The position numbers and the translations under genes are program-made. Positions 10,180 to 18,654 of a DNA stretch of 64,000 nucleotides are shown piece by piece (the stretch's first letter is position 1; each line of letters starts with the position of its first letter). A model generated the notes under the pieces. That model saw nothing but the letters and a program-made list of their open reading frames with translations, was not told the DNA's origin and made no database searches. The DNA lies in contig CP085928.1 of NCBI GenBank assembly GCA_020735665.1, forward strand, positions 1,590,501 through 1,654,500. The letters run 5' to 3'. Source of the DNA: Lachnospiraceae bacterium GAM79 (GTDB lineage Bacteria; Bacillota; Clostridia; Lachnospirales; Lachnospiraceae).

Positions 10180-11193
10180 CTACCGACTCAATGATATTAA
10201 CAGCACTTCCACTGCCACTACATCCGATGCCTGACTCGTCTTTAATTTATAGTCAGTATCCTGACAGGCTTCCATGATCTTCTTTAATTCCTGTTCCGAA
10301 TAATTCCGGCACTGTTCCGCATATTTCTTCACCGACCAGGACGGAACCCCAAGTACAGATGCCGTATCTGCATAATTCTTATTCTCTGCAAGACACATCT
10401 TAGTCTTTAACAACAGATCGTACTGTCTCGCTATCAAAAACAAAATCCGCATCGCCGGTTCCCGGTTTTCAAGCAACTCATGGTACAGATGGATTGCTCG
10501 ATCCTGCTGTTTTCTGGAGATTGCATCAATCATCTCAAAGATATGTCCTTCCGAATTCCCCACGCAGAGATTCTCGACATCGGATGCCGTTACAGCCTCT
10601 CTGTCCACTGTATAGCTTATCAGTTTATCAATCTCATTCTTGATCGAATTCATATCCGATCCGGTATGCTCGATCAGCGAACGGATTGCATCATCGGTTA
10701 TCTGTTTTCCTTCGCCTTTGAACATTCCTTTAACCCATACAGCCAGAGTCTTCTCATTTGGAGTTTCAAAGCACAGGGCTTCTCCCAGCTTATCAACGGT
10801 TTTATATAATTTATTTCTCTTATCAACTTCTGACTCAACAAACAGGATCAGCGAAGTATCCGGCAGCTCTTTGATCCGCTCCGCAAATTCCTCACAGCTC
10901 TTTTTAAACAATCCGGTCCCTTCTGCCAGCACCACACGCCGATCAGCGAAGAATGGCATTGTTTCACAGAAGCCTATGATCTCCATCGGATCTGTCTTCT
11001 CGCCTGCAAACTTTGCAAAGTTCATATTGTCGTCACGGTCTGTTACCGCCGAAAGCAATTTATCTCTGTACTGGTTCACGAGATATGTTTCGTCCCCATA
11101 TAACAGATATACCGGAGCATAGCTTTCGTTTTTTATATGCTCATTTATAACCGCCATTGCATCCTTATCGTTCTGCTTTTTTCCTGCTGCCAT
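10180..11193 (-). CDS. holA: DNA polymerase III delta subunit
   Basis: A 337-residue clamp-loader delta subunit, which opens the beta clamp during loading at replication forks. Diagnostic segments are APVYLLYGDETYLVNQYRD near residue 25, NFAKFAG, PFFADRRVV, and the C-terminal collar region with FEMIDAISRK and MRILFLIARQYDLLLK. The length is typical. The ATG at 11193 follows AAAGGAG at good spacing. The holA/rpsT convergent neighbourhood is a conserved arrangement in Firmicutes, which supports both calls. Confidence 0.94.
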   Translation of the reverse strand: MAAGKKQNDKDAMAVINEHIKNESYAPVYLLYGDETYLVNQYRDKLLSAVTDRDDNMNFAKFAGEKTDPMEIIGFCETMPFFADRRVVLAEGTGLFKKSCEEFAERIKELPDTSLILFVESEVDKRNKLYKTVDKLGEALCFETPNEKTLAVWVKGMFKGEGKQITDDAIRSLIEHTGSDMNSIKNEIDKLISYTVDREAVTASDVENLCVGNSEGHIFEMIDAISRKQQDRAIHLYHELLENREPAMRILFLIARQYDLLLKTKMCLAENKNYADTASVLGVPSWSVKKYAEQCRNYSEQELKKIMEACQDTDYKLKTSQASDVVAVEVLLISLSR

Positions 11194-11408
11194 AGCTATG
11201 TCTCCTTTCTTTCCTGCTCCAGTACATTATGCCAAATACCGTTTTTATTTTCAACACCTGTCTATGATATTCTTCCGTAATACAGATGATCACGCCATAT
11301 TCCAAATGCCTTTGTTACCGATCCCGGTACAAAGCCCACCAGATATGCCACCAGTCGGATTCCCAATCGATCCTTCCGCTTCAATTTCTCTCATCTTTCT
11401 CTTGTCAC

Positions 11409-11792
11409 TTAGATCGTAATCTCGATCTGGTTATCCTCTACATCAAAAATGCAGCTCTCATAATATCCGTCCCCCGTCACCCGCGGTCCACTGATGACTT
11501 TATATCCGTCCTCCTGAAGTCTCTTGGTAAGTTCATCGACTTTCTCTCTGCTTCCAACCGAAAAAGCCACATGAATAAGACCGATCCTTGCCAGTTCCTT
11601 TCTCAGATTTGACACCCTTGGCTTTTGCATGATCTCAAGTCTTGCTCCACCATCAAAGCTTAAGAAATAAGACTGAAACTCTGTTTGTGGATTATAATAA
11701 CGCTCACCGGCTTTTGCATCGAAATATTTTATAAAAAAATCTTTTGTCTTTTCCAGATCTTCTACATACATAGCAACATGTTCTATCTGCAT
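11409..11792 (-). CDS. VOC family (glyoxalase/bleomycin resistance-like) protein
   Basis: A 127-residue single-unit VOC protein made of two beta-alpha-beta-beta-beta modules. It begins MQIEHVAMYVEDLEKTKDFF and has GLIHVAFSVGS and a final ESCIFDVEDNQIEIT. His at HVAM, Glu at RLEIMQ, His at LIHVAF and Glu at QIEI occupy the four positions that usually bind a divalent metal. The substrate is not predictable. The start at 11792 is chosen over an upstream ATG because AGGAGG lies 8-9 bases before it and the family N-terminus begins here. Confidence 0.85.
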   Translation of the reverse strand: MQIEHVAMYVEDLEKTKDFFIKYFDAKAGERYYNPQTEFQSYFLSFDGGARLEIMQKPRVSNLRKELARIGLIHVAFSVGSREKVDELTKRLQEDGYKVISGPRVTGDGYYESCIFDVEDNQIEITI

Positions 11793-11963
11793 TTCCGATT
11801 TCCTCCTGTATTTTATATTTCCCTGAAAAATATAACACAAATATTAAAATTTTCCCATATATGTTTTTAGAGGTTGCCAATCTGAGTTTATTTTGTTATA
11901 GCTTCAGAGGTTTTGATAAATATCAAATTTCAAAATTCTATTTTCAAATGGAGGTGAATTTTC

Positions 11964-12056
11964 ATGGATAGTTGCGATCGTATTGGACGAAGTAAAATAT
12001 GCGGTGCTGTGATAACGAAGCATCAATGGATGTGGCTGTCTATGGAGATCCGATAA
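11964..12056 (+). CDS. putative 30-residue leader peptide upstream of mgtE
   Basis: ATG at 11964 is preceded by GGAGGTG (11950-11956), as good a ribosome site as any gene here. The frame reads MDSCDRIGRS, then KICGAVITKH, then QWMWLSMEIR and stop. It ends 29 bp before a hairpin with a T-run and 118 bp before the mgtE remnant. Short ORF, strong ribosome site, hairpin and Mg transporter gene together suggest attenuation in the transporter leader; this is inference. Two Trp and two late Met codons cluster near the end. The alternative is an unrelated small protein. Confidence 0.5.
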   Translation: MDSCDRIGRSKICGAVITKHQWMWLSMEIR

Positions 12057-12085
12057 CCCCATCTTATATTGTTGTGTGCCTTTTC

Positions 12086-12143
12086 ATACATCGCATCAGA
12101 CGATCCTGACCATCCGGTCTTCACACTGAGACGATGTATTTTT
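12086..12143 (+). terminator. putative attenuator hairpin in the mgtE leader
   Basis: ATACATCG (12086-12093) pairs with CGATGTAT (12132-12139), with an inner GACC/GGTC stem (12108-12119) and TTTTTA following. It lies between the leader ORF and the mgtE ATG, so it would control read-through. Confidence 0.55.
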
Positions 12144-12174
12144 ATGCCTAAAAACAGGCAGGAAGGAGGTCACA

Positions 12175-12486
12175 ATGAAGAAAATCACAGTATTTAAAAG
12201 ATATTATGTAACGGAACTTGTAAAGATCATTCGTAATGCAAAGAATGCACAGACGCTGCAAAGGCATTTGTCTAACTATCATGACAAGGATATCGCTGAA
12301 GCAATCACAAAACTGAGCGAAACAGAACGAATGCGCCTGTACACTATGATCGATATTCCACGGCTTGCAGAGATTTTCTCCTATCTGGATGATGCCAAAC
12401 CATATCTGAATGAACTGTCACTTGATAAAGCCGCAAGAGTCATATCCGATATGGATGCAGATGATGCTCTGGATATTCTGGATGAA
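12175..12486 (+). pseudogene. mgtE: mgtE magnesium transporter, N-terminal remnant
   Basis: The first 104 codons encode the start of the MgtE cytoplasmic N domain (HDKDIAEAITKLSETERMRLY, then IPRLAEIFSYLDDA and DMDADDALDILDE). After GATGAA at about 12486 the frame continues to 12702 through sequence that is antisense to the neighbouring regulator, and no MgtE-like residues remain. The CBS domains and the five-helix membrane part are absent from the window. AGGAGG at about 12163-12168 gives a good ribosome site. This is therefore a truncated gene, broken by insertion or by deletion-replacement at about 12487. The chimeric 175-residue reading frame may still be translated but cannot transport Mg. 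Confidence 0.8.
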
Positions 12487-12505
12487 TTCTTTTACCGGAA
12501 CTTTT

Positions 12506-13135
12506 TTACATCATGTTTCTATTTTCTTTTGCCAGAACTTTTTTACACCAGGTTTTTGTTCCACATTTTGGGCATTTCAAATATCTGGTTGAAATCATAT
12601 GCATTCCCATTGTATATGCACCAAAGGTCGGAACAAACAACTCATTGCAATGACGGCATTTGTAATAACCGATGGTGCGCTCACCTTCCATCGCAACCAT
12701 AAGTCCACAACCAAATATAACACATGCGATCACTACCAGTAATATCTTAACCGGTACTGCGATCACCTCTGTATACACTGCAACAACCATGATCAATGTA
12801 ATAAATGATATCGTTGCAATTAAACCCGTTATAATTGTAGGAATTAATTTCTTCTTGTTTTCTTCTCTTTCTTTAATCATATTCACCATATTTTCCTCCG
12901 CTTTCTTTTGATATTCTTCCTCAGACACTCTTGCACCGGACAACAGTTCATTTACCGTAATGTCCAGTTCCTTACATAAAGGTAATAACAGGGACACTTC
13001 CGGAAATCCCTTTCCACATTCCCATTTGGAAACTGTTTTATCACTGATATTCAGTTTTTCTGCAAGTTGCTTCTGTGTACAACCTTTTCTTTTTCTTTCT
13101 GCTGCAATAAACCTGCCTATACTGATCTGATCCAT
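12506..13135 (-). CDS. XRE-family regulator with two membrane segments and a zinc ribbon
   Basis: A 209-residue protein. Residues about 6-60 are a Cro/C1-type helix-turn-helix (RFIAAERKRKGCTQKQLAEK, then ISDKTVSKWECGKGFPEVS). Residues about 97-143 contain two hydrophobic segments (IITGLIATISFITLIMVV and VKILLVVIACVIFGCGLM). The C-terminus has a CxxC...CxxC zinc ribbon (CRHC and CPKC). The start at 13135 has AAAGGAGG. Such membrane-linked XRE proteins are common in Lachnospiraceae, with unknown ligands. Its 3' end lies about 20 bp from the mgtE break and its coding strand is opposite, so it sits in the material that replaced mgtE. Confidence 0.8.
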   Translation of the reverse strand: MDQISIGRFIAAERKRKGCTQKQLAEKLNISDKTVSKWECGKGFPEVSLLLPLCKELDITVNELLSGARVSEEEYQKKAEENMVNMIKEREENKKKLIPTIITGLIATISFITLIMVVAVYTEVIAVPVKILLVVIACVIFGCGLMVAMEGERTIGYYKCRHCNELFVPTFGAYTMGMHMISTRYLKCPKCGTKTWCKKVLAKENRNMM

Positions 13136-13193
13136 ATCTGCCTCCTTTCTGACCAGATTATTACATACCTGCATCCGGCATCATACCCATAAA

Positions 13194-13228
13194 GCGTAGA
13201 AAATGGTGAATTTCTGCGGATTCTACGC
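13194..13228. repeat. inverted repeat upstream of the XRE gene
   Basis: GCGTAGAA (13194-13201) and TTCTACGC (13221-13228) are perfect 8-bp arms. They lie about 60-95 bp upstream of the regulator's start, where an autoregulatory operator could be. A GTAGAGTGTAG follows. Function is a guess. Confidence 0.35.
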
Positions 13229-13355
13229 ACTGTAGAGTGTAGTTTGCCATTTCTTTATACTAATTATATCATGTGCTTCGCACATTCTATGCATTCCGCA
13301 AAATCAGCATCCTTGCGAGCAAATAATTTTGCGTTCATTATATCAAATGTGTCAT

Positions 13356-14133
13356 TTATCCGAAATAATATTCTGCCACTTGTTCTATTCTTTCCATTCC
13401 GATAGGACAAGCACTGGTTTCATACGTCATAATTAAATTAATAGATGGTATTATTCCATTATCACAATATGTTTTTATTTCCCTGCAGGCATGACTCGCA
13501 TATTCCGAATTATCCATCATACCGAAATGTTCCCAATAATAATACTCTCCTGTTTTTGGATGTCGAATCGTAAAATCCGGATACATTACTATCCCATCCA
13601 GCACCAATTGATTTTCATATCGAAATGGTATTCTTTCCCGAAATAAAACATTATCGATCATTGCTTCTGATTTAGAACGAAGATACTTGCCCTGTGTCCC
13701 TTTTATATTCAACTTCTCCGGATATTTCTTATTTGTTTCATATTCTTCTGCCATCCATGCTTCTAAATTCTCTGAATGTGGTCCAAATGCCTTTCCCAGC
13801 AATTCAACATAGCCTTCATTTTTTAATAGCATACCAGATGTATCATTTTCATTTGGCATTTTTCTGATATACGCCTTGCATGCTTCAAGCTCGCACATTA
13901 AATCTTTTTTTTCTTAACATATAATACTTTTTCATAGCAAGTTTTTCAGCCAAGTGTCTCTCTTTCTTTGGCAGATATATTGATTTTCCTGCATTCTTCA
14001 AATACCACTTGTGTCCTTTTCCGTTTTTGGCACATATTAATTCTTCTTTCGGAAGTGTTTTCTCTAACATCTCAATCTCATGTATTTCATTTTTCAATTC
14101 AGCAATTCTTTTTATTATCATATCTTTGATCAT
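13356..14133 (-). pseudogene. PD-(D/E)XK-like nuclease-fold protein, frameshifted
   Basis: Two overlapping frames together look like one protein. The upstream part (14133 to about 13898) is a coiled basic N-terminus ending LAEKLAMKKYYMLRKK. The downstream part (to 13356) has SKSEAMIDNVLFRERIPFRYE, then YPDFTI and YYWEHFGM, an E...PDF...EHF pattern like PD-(D/E)XK nucleases, and a later Lys in REIKTYCDNG. The break is at an A8 run on the coding strand (T8 at 13905-13912). With seven A the frames join as MLRKKDLMCELEA. The second ATG (14133) suits the GAGGAG spacing better than 14139. It could be a decayed gene or one rescued by slippage. Confidence 0.6.
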
Positions 14134-14184
14134 ACGCATTCTCCTCGTTTCTTTATATGCTGTTATTCTGCAATATTTTTTATT

Positions 14185-14678
14185 GGTATAACTCTCATTT
14201 CCATTTATTAATACCCCTTGAGAGCACTTCTCCCATGGTATCAGGCTATTTTCCCACTTTGCATACCCTTCTGCTCATCCTGTTTGGGGTATATTGTCTA
14301 ATTTTCTTTATCCATACCCTTGTTCAATCCGGTGGGGCGGGTATTATTTTCGTTTTCCTTCTCCAATACCCGGCTCACTCTTCTGGGGCGGGTATTATCT
14401 TAGCTTGCTTTCTTTCATACCCGGTGTACTCCGCTGGGGCGGGTATTATCTTAGCTTGCTTTCTTTCATACCCGGTGCACTCCGCTTGGGCGGGTATTAT
14501 CTTAGCTTACTTTCTTCCATACCCTGCACCCCGACATTGACATTGGTATGACAGCCTATTTTCTTGAACAATACCCCAAATCCCGTTTCACCAAGGGTAT
14601 TATTCAAATCTTTTCTCTCATATACCCATTATTTCATTTTAGGCTTGGTAGAAATCATAAATTTTATCCCCCATACCC
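14185..14678. repeat. array of ten GG(G)TAT-N21-ATACCC units, period about 51 bp
   Basis: ATACCC occurs at 14211, 14263, 14314, 14366, 14417, 14468, 14519, 14571, 14622 and 14673, steps of 51 or 52 bp. GGTAT or GGGTAT ends at 14189, 14241, 14292, 14344, 14395, 14446, 14497, 14549 and 14600, with a degenerate GGTAG ending at 14651. The distance from each GGTAT to the next ATACCC is always 21 bp, and that linker is pyrimidine-rich. The segment from ATACCC to the next GGGTAT varies by one base (30-31 bp including both arms). Central units (14366-14518) are almost identical; outer ones share little beyond the arms. The 52-bp steps break any frame, so it is not coding. The last ATACCC lies inside the 3' codons of comEC. 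Confidence 0.9.
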
Positions 14679-17624
14679 ATGAAGCATAATTTTTCCTGAT
14701 TGTATGTGTAAAATTATTGCACCACATTGATCGGTGCGGTAAACCCTTGCGCCAATTGTCTGAAGCTGCATCAGAGTTTCTTCATGTGGATGTCCATAAT
14801 GGTTCTTTTTGCCGCAGCTAATAATGGCATATTGCGGTTTTGTCATCTGAAGGAAACCTTTGGAAGATGCGGAATGCGAACCGTGATGCCCCACCTTTAA
14901 TGCATCTGTCTCTGACAACAGGATACTTTTTTCTAAAATCAATCTTTTCTCTACCATACTTCCGGCATCTCCTGTAAACAAGATTTTTCTTCCATCATAT
15001 TTCGCAAGAAGAACCATTGACAGATCATTCGCATTCAGACCGGATCCTGTAGCCTCTTCTCCCGGAACATTCGCTATAATTGCATTATCCAACCCAATTG
15101 CTATCTTCTTATCATCCGTTATACCAGAAGCTTCTCGTTCAGCCACCTGTTTTGCTTCCGCTATACTATCAGCTTCTCGCTCAACCACCTGTTTAGCTTC
15201 CAAAGTGCTCCCGGAGGGATAAAGACATTCCAAAGTCAAACCTGCCATATCCGGATTCTGCTTTTCCTGAATCTTATCCCCTGCTTCCATGTATACAACA
15301 TTGATATTCTTCTCTTTTGCCAATGTCTCTATATTTGCAAGTCCTTGTCTATCTCCATACTTTGCAAGAACCAGATTCCGTATCCGTACACCGATATGTT
15401 CGGCATTCAGCAAATACTCTATGCCTGATATATGATCGGCATCCCCATGCGTCACAAATACATAATCAAGCTCCGACATCCCATAATACCTGATTGCCGG
15501 AAGCAGAACATATTCCCCAACTCTCTGGTTACTGGTAGATCCTCCATCGATCAATATCGAAGTTCCCTGCTCCGTCCGTATCAGAATTCCATCACCCTGA
15601 CCAACATCCAGAAATACAGTGACAAATGAACGATCAAGATTGGCGTATTCATATAACGCTGTCAGCAGTATAACAAGTATAATTCCATATAAATATCTGC
15701 CACATCTGCCTGACTTTTTCCTCACCGGCTTAGTCAAGTCTCTACCTAATGATTTTCTCATCGACTTATTAACTTCTTCGCCCGCCGAATTGTTCTCATC
15801 CGTACTCTGAGAGGAATTCTTCTCTCCCGCATAACACCTCAAGATAAAAAGAACCACTCCAAGTCCCAAATAATAAACGAGAACCATTCGAACAGAAATA
15901 TGCCCTACATTTATACTGCTAAATGGAATCTTCTCGGACAGACCGCACAGTCTTTCATACAATATCAGAATGAAATGTGCCGGTATCCCGGCAAGCTCTG
16001 CCGCCTTTATAGAAATAATGCCACATCCTGCTGTTACAAGTGCCGACATCAACAAGCAGGAAACTAACGGCACAACCAGAAGATTTAAAAGTATTCCATA
16101 TAACGGGAACTGATAATAATAGAATACACAGATTGGAAGGGTAGCCAGAGAAGATGACAGACTGACCCCAAATGCCTGCCTCAGCTTCCCCTTTTTCCCG
16201 AACGTCTGAACATATACCGGATGAATCACCGCTAATCCTGCAACAGCAGCAAAGGATAATTGAAAACCTGCATCCCGGATCACATACGGATTCCATACAG
16301 CCATGCCTATACTTGCAATTCCTGCCGATGTCAGAAGATCCGCAGATCGTCCTTTTGCTTTTCCGATCATTACAAGTCCCATCATAATCACCGCCCGGCT
16401 GGTAGATCCGGACAGTCCTGTCATAATTCCATAAAATACAACCACAATCATCGCCACACATCCGGAAATACGATAAGACCCTGTTCTTTTACGAAGCCAT
16501 TCAAAAAGTGTCATACCAAGTATCGCTATATGAAGCCCCGATATCGCAAGAATATGTGCAATTCCATTTAGCTGATACATATTTCTTGTATCCCTGTCCA
16601 GCCCTCGCTTATCACCTAGTACCATTGCAGAAAGAACCGAAGCAGCCTTCGGCTCAAATGTCTGATCATATACGGAAGCAACCCGTTCCTTTATCCCCTG
16701 CAGGGTATTCAACAGTTCAGATTTTTTCACTCCTGTTTCCACATAAGAAGTATCTTTTAAGAACATAAATATCTTCTTTGCCTTATAATAATCCGCTGCA
16801 TCAAATCCCCCCGGATTCGTCGCATGCTCCGGTAAAGCTGCAACCCCGGACAGCACTACATCTTGTCCAAGTATCGGTTTTTCCGATGTTGACATATATG
16901 CGACTATCTTCATCTGTCCCGAATAAGCAAGCTGGTTACCTACTTCTTCAATTTCTTTTGTCTTTTCAGCTACTTTTGTCTCTTCGGCTACTTTTGCCTC
17001 TTCAGCTACTTTTGTCTCTTCGGCTACATTGATAACCACTTTCTTTGCACGAATCTGTATCACCCAGCCGGTAGTCGTCTCCTGCCTGTCATATATAATT
17101 CCTCTCACTTTACAGGAAGCCCCCGCTGCAACCTTTGCAAAATTCTCCTGTGTCCGGAGCGAGGACATATTGCAATACCCTGCAATTCCCACAAAAACAA
17201 AGATCAGCCATACAAACACTGTATTACGCCACTTATGTACACAATCGATTCTTCTCCGTCTATACTTATATCCTGTGTTCAGCTTAATATGATCGTTCTC
17301 AATCTCACCATTTCCTTGCATATGATCGTTTTCTTGTCCGGACTTTATCATAACATTATCCTCATCAGCCTCAGGTTTTACCCTCATACAAGCTTTCTCA
17401 GGTTCCTGTTTCAACTTTATACAAAAGCTCTTAGGACTGAACTTCTTCACACGATCATTCGTATGCACGATCATCTCATATCTGTGCATAACAAAAAGAG
17501 CTGCAAATATGATTGCAGCCCAAATACACCATCTGCTGCCAGCTATTGCCCCCGTCTCTCCAAACAGAAAGGCACACGCTACCCAGAACAGTGGTCTTTT
17601 TATTTTATTTTCCTCCTGACGCAC
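14664..17624 (-). CDS. comEC: ComEC/Rec2 DNA-uptake channel protein
   Basis: A 986-residue membrane protein carrying single-stranded DNA across the membrane during transformation. N-terminal helices (about 11-45) and a DUF4131-like region precede the Competence core (ILAISGLHIAILG near residue 355, then GLSGSTSRAVIM). The C-terminal metallo-beta-lactamase-like domain has DVGQGDG near 675, THGDADHISG near 725, FTGDAG and KVGHHGS. It is longer than the usual 700-800 residues because of two low-complexity insertions: about four copies of VAEETK near 198-221, and a 13-14-residue duplication (EAKQVVERE, then EAKQVAERE) near 805-835. The start is GTG at 17624; an internal AGGAGG lies just after it, so the true start is uncertain. 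It is last in the run comEA to comEC. Confidence 0.9.
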   Translation of the reverse strand: MRQEENKIKRPLFWVACAFLFGETGAIAGSRWCIWAAIIFAALFVMHRYEMIVHTNDRVKKFSPKSFCIKLKQEPEKACMRVKPEADEDNVMIKSGQENDHMQGNGEIENDHIKLNTGYKYRRRRIDCVHKWRNTVFVWLIFVFVGIAGYCNMSSLRTQENFAKVAAGASCKVRGIIYDRQETTTGWVIQIRAKKVVINVAEETKVAEEAKVAEETKVAEKTKEIEEVGNQLAYSGQMKIVAYMSTSEKPILGQDVVLSGVAALPEHATNPGGFDAADYYKAKKIFMFLKDTSYVETGVKKSELLNTLQGIKERVASVYDQTFEPKAASVLSAMVLGDKRGLDRDTRNMYQLNGIAHILAISGLHIAILGMTLFEWLRKRTGSYRISGCVAMIVVVFYGIMTGLSGSTSRAVIMMGLVMIGKAKGRSADLLTSAGIASIGMAVWNPYVIRDAGFQLSFAAVAGLAVIHPVYVQTFGKKGKLRQAFGVSLSSSLATLPICVFYYYQFPLYGILLNLLVVPLVSCLLMSALVTAGCGIISIKAAELAGIPAHFILILYERLCGLSEKIPFSSINVGHISVRMVLVYYLGLGVVLFILRCYAGEKNSSQSTDENNSAGEEVNKSMRKSLGRDLTKPVRKKSGRCGRYLYGIILVILLTALYEYANLDRSFVTVFLDVGQGDGILIRTEQGTSILIDGGSTSNQRVGEYVLLPAIRYYGMSELDYVFVTHGDADHISGIEYLLNAEHIGVRIRNLVLAKYGDRQGLANIETLAKEKNINVVYMEAGDKIQEKQNPDMAGLTLECLYPSGSTLEAKQVVEREADSIAEAKQVAEREASGITDDKKIAIGLDNAIIANVPGEEATGSGLNANDLSMVLLAKYDGRKILFTGDAGSMVEKRLILEKSILLSETDALKVGHHGSHSASSKGFLQMTKPQYAIISCGKKNHYGHPHEETLMQLQTIGARVYRTDQCGAIILHIQSGKIMLHGYGG

Positions 17625-17680
17625 AGCTATATAACTTCCAAATGCCGGCCTCTGCGAAGCTGCATTTTACAGCTGTGTCT

Positions 17681-18631
17681 TTAATTACAAATTGAATAAT
17701 CTGCCGTATAAGCTTTAGTAAAATCAAGATTTTCACCATAGATCAAATCCTGTTTACCATCTACCTTGAATACAACCTTATCTACATCCGAAAGCTGAAC
17801 CAGTGAATCTACGATAGAATACAAAAGTATCCTGTCATCATACTGTTCTACATTTGTCAGAAAAGAACTGCTGTAATTCACATAGCAGACACGATCCTGA
17901 ACATAAATGTCCAAAATATCTATATCATCTCCTAACGGACTTTTCCACTCCTTTGAGTTTCGCAGATTTTCCATCACCTGCTCTTCCGATGTCTTGTAGG
18001 ACATTGCATCGATCACAATTGTTTTCTTATCCAAGCGTTTTCCGGTTGTATCAGGCACATAGATATCAACCGAATAATCAGACTTCAAAAAATTACCGTC
18101 TATGGTTGAAAAAGACTGTTCTGAATAGACACTCGTATCAAGTTCCCTCTCTCCGATCAGATCAGACAACTCAAAGGATACTTTATCAACACCCTCAACC
18201 TGACAAAGAGTATTTGTAAATGCCATCTTGCACAGCAAGATCTGATAATTCTCAGCAGTTTCATAATCCAGATTAAACATAATCGTCACAACACCCTGTC
18301 CATCATATGCGTAGCGCTGATAAGCCATGCCCATTGGTACCGGTATCTGGCAATTTTTGTCATCTGTTGATGTTATCAACAGATTCATTAATTTATCTAT
18401 CGTATTCTCTGTTGCTTCAAGCTGGTCAATATTCGTACGCTTAACAACAAAATCAGTCCAGTCACCATTCATATAATAAATAGTATATATATCCATGCCT
18501 TCACTGGCATCCAGACCCGAACCCGTCGTATCCTTAACTTTATTATCTCCACACCCTGTCAGTGTAAATAATAAAGCAAAAACCATGACCATACGAATAA
18601 CGATTCGATAACCGAAGATTCTAGTCTTCAT
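17681..18631 (-). CDS. GerMN-domain lipoprotein
   Basis: A 316-residue protein with a lipoprotein signal (hydrophobic stretch then LTGCGDN, Cys near residue 27). It has two GerMN-like modules, one around LMNLLITSTDDKNCQIP and one around VMENLRNSKEWKSPLGDDID, each followed by VTIMFNLDYE- or CYVNYSSSF-type strands. GerMN proteins occur with spore germination and with envelope-sensing kinases. It directly follows a histidine kinase (24 bp), so it probably modulates the kinase at the outer membrane face; this is inference from position. AAGGAG precedes the ATG. Confidence 0.8.
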   Translation of the reverse strand: MKTRIFGYRIVIRMVMVFALLFTLTGCGDNKVKDTTGSGLDASEGMDIYTIYYMNGDWTDFVVKRTNIDQLEATENTIDKLMNLLITSTDDKNCQIPVPMGMAYQRYAYDGQGVVTIMFNLDYETAENYQILLCKMAFTNTLCQVEGVDKVSFELSDLIGERELDTSVYSEQSFSTIDGNFLKSDYSVDIYVPDTTGKRLDKKTIVIDAMSYKTSEEQVMENLRNSKEWKSPLGDDIDILDIYVQDRVCYVNYSSSFLTNVEQYDDRILLYSIVDSLVQLSDVDKVVFKVDGKQDLIYGENLDFTKAYTADYSICN

Positions 18632-18654
18632 ATCTTACTCCTTCATCCTTCCGT

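Noticed and set aside
11941-12174. M-box (Mg) riboswitch before mgtE
   Set aside because: The conserved M-box blocks are not visible; the leader is better explained by a small ORF plus hairpin.
12487-12702. C-terminal part of the mgtE reading frame as real protein
   Set aside because: It is antisense to the XRE gene, lacks MgtE features and is a chance continuation.
14157-14551. ORFs encoding 17-residue repeats across the hairpin array
   Set aside because: The 52-bp steps shift the frame, there is no ribosome site, and composition follows the palindromes rather than protein selection.
14185-14678. CRISPR array
   Set aside because: Regular spacing suggested it, but the conserved parts are only 5-7 bp arms, the in-between segments are alike in the central units, and no cas-like gene lies in the window.
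14185-14678. TIGR-type guide array
   Set aside because: Paired short repeats with two variable parts recall the idea, but segment lengths (21 and 18-19) do not match what I know of those arrays and no Nop-domain protein is present.
15955-16461. 168-residue Cys-rich frame within comEC
   Set aside because: Alternative frame of comEC; no ribosome site and codon pattern belongs to comEC.
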